This document shows, in pieces, positions 14,477-14,585 of a stretch of 14,585 nucleotides of DNA. The first letter of the stretch is position 1; each line of letters opens with the position of its first letter. The DNA comes from an uncultured Collinsella sp. (GTDB lineage Bacteria > Actinomycetota > Coriobacteriia > Coriobacteriales > Coriobacteriaceae). The notes beneath the pieces were generated by a model that did not search any database, had not been told where the DNA came from, and was given only the letters and a program-made list of their open reading frames with translations. The stretch covers positions 1 through 14,585 of the forward strand of contig CATYHY010000025.1 in assembly GCA_958407085.1 (NCBI GenBank), given 5' to 3'. A program made the position numbers and the translations under genes.

Positions 14477-14502
14477 AAGGCCTTCGGAATTCCGAAGGCC
14501 TT
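14477..14502 (-). terminator. Intrinsic terminator of the tRNA-Ala transcript
   Basis: A perfect 26-base palindrome (11-bp stem AAGGCCTTCGG with AATT loop) is followed on the minus strand by TTTTTT in all, counting the last stem bases. It begins 11 bases after the tRNA 3' end, so it ends tRNA transcription and separates it from the polysaccharide operon, which therefore needs its own promoter downstream. Confidence 0.9.
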
Positions 14503-14513
14503 AGCATTAACGA

Positions 14514-14585
14514 TGGTGGAGACGAGGGGAATCGAACCCCTGACCTCTTGACTGCCAGTCAAGCGCTCTCCCAGCTGAGCTACGC
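14514..14585 (-). tRNA. tRNA-Ala (anticodon GGC), 5' end cut by the window edge
   Basis: On the minus strand the sequence shows the D arm (GCTC-AGCTGGGA-GAGC), the anticodon arm CTTGA-CTGGCAG-TCAAG with anticodon GGC, the T arm AGGGG-TTCGATT-CCCCT, the 3' acceptor strand CGTCTCC, discriminator A and an encoded CCA (14514-14516). GGC reads the GCC codon for alanine. About four bases of the 5' acceptor strand lie outside the window. The fold is intact. A tRNA beside a variable locus can be an integration site, but no integrase is present here. Confidence 0.95.

Noticed and set aside
14116..14562. A 148-codon open frame on the minus strand covering the tRNA, its terminator and part of the gene-free region
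   Set aside because: It begins inside the tRNA and reads through a terminator palindrome; the peptide has no recognisable domain and no ribosome site.
14514..14585. tRNA-Ala as the attachment site of an integrated element
   Set aside because: No integrase and no repeated tRNA 3' segment were seen in the window.
1..14585. CRISPR arrays, insertion sequences, rRNA genes, ops/JUMPStart element
   Set aside because: No regularly spaced repeats, transposase-like protein, rRNA-like sequence or ops-type GGCGGTAGCGT motif was found on reading both strands.

Overview
The window is the front part of a cell-surface polysaccharide (capsule, exopolysaccharide or teichoic-like glycan) operon, read entirely on the minus strand from about 13.77 kb down past base 1. 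GC is high in the housekeeping-like parts (41 of 60 bases at 481-540) and much lower in the middle (27 of 60 at 9361-9420, 22 of 60 at 10561-10620). GC-rich coding, GTG and TTG starts, a LoaP-type antiterminator and Gram-positive style Wzx/Wzy genes with dTDP-rhamnose genes suggest an actinobacterium, possibly a Coriobacteriia gut or oral anaerobe (Collinsella/Olsenella-like). This assignment is an inference from style, not a match I could verify.

Layout in the direction of transcription: the 3' part of a tRNA-Ala(GGC) at the right edge, closed by a strong intrinsic terminator (14477-14502); about 700 bases without a gene (13769-14476) holding two long imperfect stem-loops; a NusG-paralogue antiterminator (loaP-like); an initiating sugar-phosphate transferase; a DUF1972 (Cps2T-like rhamnosyl) glycosyltransferase; a GT4 glycosyltransferase; a second GT4 gene broken by a single-base frameshift in an A6 run; a WbsX/GH99-like protein; a Wzy-type polymerase; a polysaccharide pyruvyl transferase; its FrhB-like iron-sulfur partner; a Wzx flippase; a CatB-like hexapeptide acetyltransferase; a decayed fragment of UDP-GlcNAc 2-epimerase (wecB); then rfbA and the first 97 bases of rfbB, which runs off the left edge.

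The genes form a coherent Wzx/Wzy pathway. The phosphotransferase loads the first sugar on undecaprenyl phosphate, the glycosyltransferases extend it (with rhamnose from dTDP-rhamnose made by RfbA/RfbB and enzymes outside the window), acetyl and pyruvyl groups decorate it, Wzx flips it and Wzy polymerises it. Most junctions overlap by 1 to 10 bases, so translation is probably coupled. The operon is about 13 kb with the antiterminator as first gene, which fits processive antitermination acting on its own leader RNA.

The main items for a second look are: (1) the leader hairpin at 13968-14025, whose G-U pairs work only in minus-strand RNA; (2) the wecB relic hidden between the acetyltransferase and rfbA, which marks an old recombination junction; (3) the glycosyltransferase split by one missing A; (4) a 59-base inverted-repeat element further upstream.
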